Below, piece after piece: positions 63,548 to 64,000 of a DNA stretch of 64,000 nt. How positions within the stretch are numbered: position 1 is the stretch's first letter; each line of letters begins with the position of its first letter. Made by a program: the position numbers and the translations under genes. Origin of the DNA: Noviherbaspirillum sp. Root189 (lineage in GTDB: Bacteria; Pseudomonadota; Gammaproteobacteria; Burkholderiales; Burkholderiaceae_D); the NCBI RefSeq assembly GCF_001428545.1, contig NZ_LMHZ01000056.1, forward strand, positions 238,297 through 302,296, given 5' to 3'. The notes beneath the pieces were generated by a model. The model searched no databases. It saw nothing but the letters and a program-made list of their open reading frames with translations, and was not told the origin of the DNA.

Positions 63548-64000
63548 ATGGATCTTTCCCTGTTTGCCGACCTGGCGGTGAACGGCCTGGTGATCGGCGG
63601 CATTTATGCCGTCATCGCCATTGGCCTGAACCTGCAGTACGGCCTCATGCGCATCCTCAACATCGCCCATGGCGAGTTCCTGATGATCGGCGCCTTCCTC
63701 ACCTTCACGCTGCACACGCTGACAGGTGCAAGCCCGCTGCTATGGCTGCCGGTGATCGTGGCCTTGTGCTTTGCCGGCGGGCTGCTCCTGCACCGACTGG
63801 TGTTCAGGCGCCTGACCGCGACCTCCAAATCTCTGGACCAGGTGGAAGAACGCAGCCTGATCATCGGCTTCGGCCTGATGTTCATTCTGCAGAATGCCGC
63901 CAGCCTGATCTGGGGCGCCGACATTCGCGGCTATGACTTCATGAGCGAACCGGTCAAGTATGCCGGCGTGGTCGTTACTCAGAACAGACTGCTGGTGCTG
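63548..64000 (+). CDS. livH: ABC transporter permease, LivH type (cut by window end)
   Basis: The open frame starts at ATG 63548 and runs without stop to the last base (151 codons). The first helices read LAVNGLVIGGIYAVIAIGLN, then LQYGLMRILNIAHGEFLMIG, the LivH hallmark. It is the next gene after the receptor and the beginning of a fourth Liv transporter. The remaining half and livM, livG and livF are expected beyond the window. Confidence 0.9.
   Translation, partial: MDLSLFADLAVNGLVIGGIYAVIAIGLNLQYGLMRILNIAHGEFLMIGAFLTFTLHTLTGASPLLWLPVIVALCFAGGLLLHRLVFRRLTATSKSLDQVEERSLIIGFGLMFILQNAASLIWGADIRGYDFMSEPVKYAGVVVTQNRLLVL

Overview
The window is a chromosomal catabolic and transport region of a GC-rich betaproteobacterium. 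Bug-type (TctC) receptors beside type III CoA-transferases, repeated Liv-type ABC transporters, and a LysR/acyl-CoA dehydrogenase/CoA-transferase cluster suggest Burkholderiales, possibly Oxalobacteraceae. This is inferred from gene content only, and no rRNA or marker gene is present to confirm it. I see no rRNA, tRNA, CRISPR array or complete mobile element.

Layout. (1) 0.2-2.9 kb: a PAS-GGDEF-EAL cyclic-di-GMP protein. (2) 3.1-14.9 kb, minus strand: an 11-gene acyl-CoA operon. Its core looks like the cyclohexanecarboxylate route: AliA-like ligase, AliB-like dehydrogenase, BadK-like hydratase, BadH-like SDR and BadI-like ring-opening hydrolase. It also has three 3-hydroxyacyl-CoA dehydrogenase genes and two CoA-transferases. 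A textbook sigma-54 promoter precedes it, and a PAS/AAA+/Fis sigma-54 activator (15.1-16.8 kb) is divergent to it. (3) 16.8-22.9 kb: a Liv-type transporter whose binding-protein operon and livGFHM operon diverge from two facing sigma-54 promoters around a palindrome. (4) 23.1-36.1 kb: an MFS transporter (plus strand), then a minus-strand beta-oxidation and Liv operon: acyl-CoA ligase, FadH, livGHM, binding protein, livF, thiolase, acyl-CoA dehydrogenase. (5) 36.5-39.5 kb: a 3-hydroxybutyryl-CoA dehydrogenase with its own sigma-54 promoter, gene remnants, a sigma-54-preceded orphan protein resembling a recombinase tail, and a SlyD-type prolyl isomerase. (6) 39.8-44.5 kb: a LysR/acyl-CoA dehydrogenase/cupin/CoA-transferase/Bug receptor cluster. 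(7) 45.2-59.6 kb, minus strand: a large cluster with FAH-family protein, two alpha/beta-hydrolases, amidohydrolase, Liv transporter, an ABC ATPase fused to a Tm-1-like (UPF0261) domain, a TIM-barrel Tm-1 partner, flotillin, SRPBCC protein and Bug receptor. A divergent AraC regulator sits behind three GCTTATC repeats spaced exactly 20 bp. (8) 60.7-61.1 kb: an IS6-type scrap and a truncated LysR gene. (9) 61.4-64.0 kb: a GntR/FCD regulator and the start of a fourth Liv system, cut by the window end.

How it works together. Regions 2-5 read as a regulon for uptake and beta-oxidation-type breakdown of organic acids, probably alicyclic or branched. Four near-perfect and two weaker -24/-12 elements lie in intergenic positions ahead of these genes. 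TGTCT/AGACA-type dyads lie upstream of several, and the only sigma-54 activator in the window sits in the middle. Region 7 is a separate, AraC-controlled import-and-hydrolysis system of unknown substrate. It is the best candidate for an undescribed system because of the ABC-ATPase/Tm-1 fusion and its TIM-barrel and flotillin neighbours.
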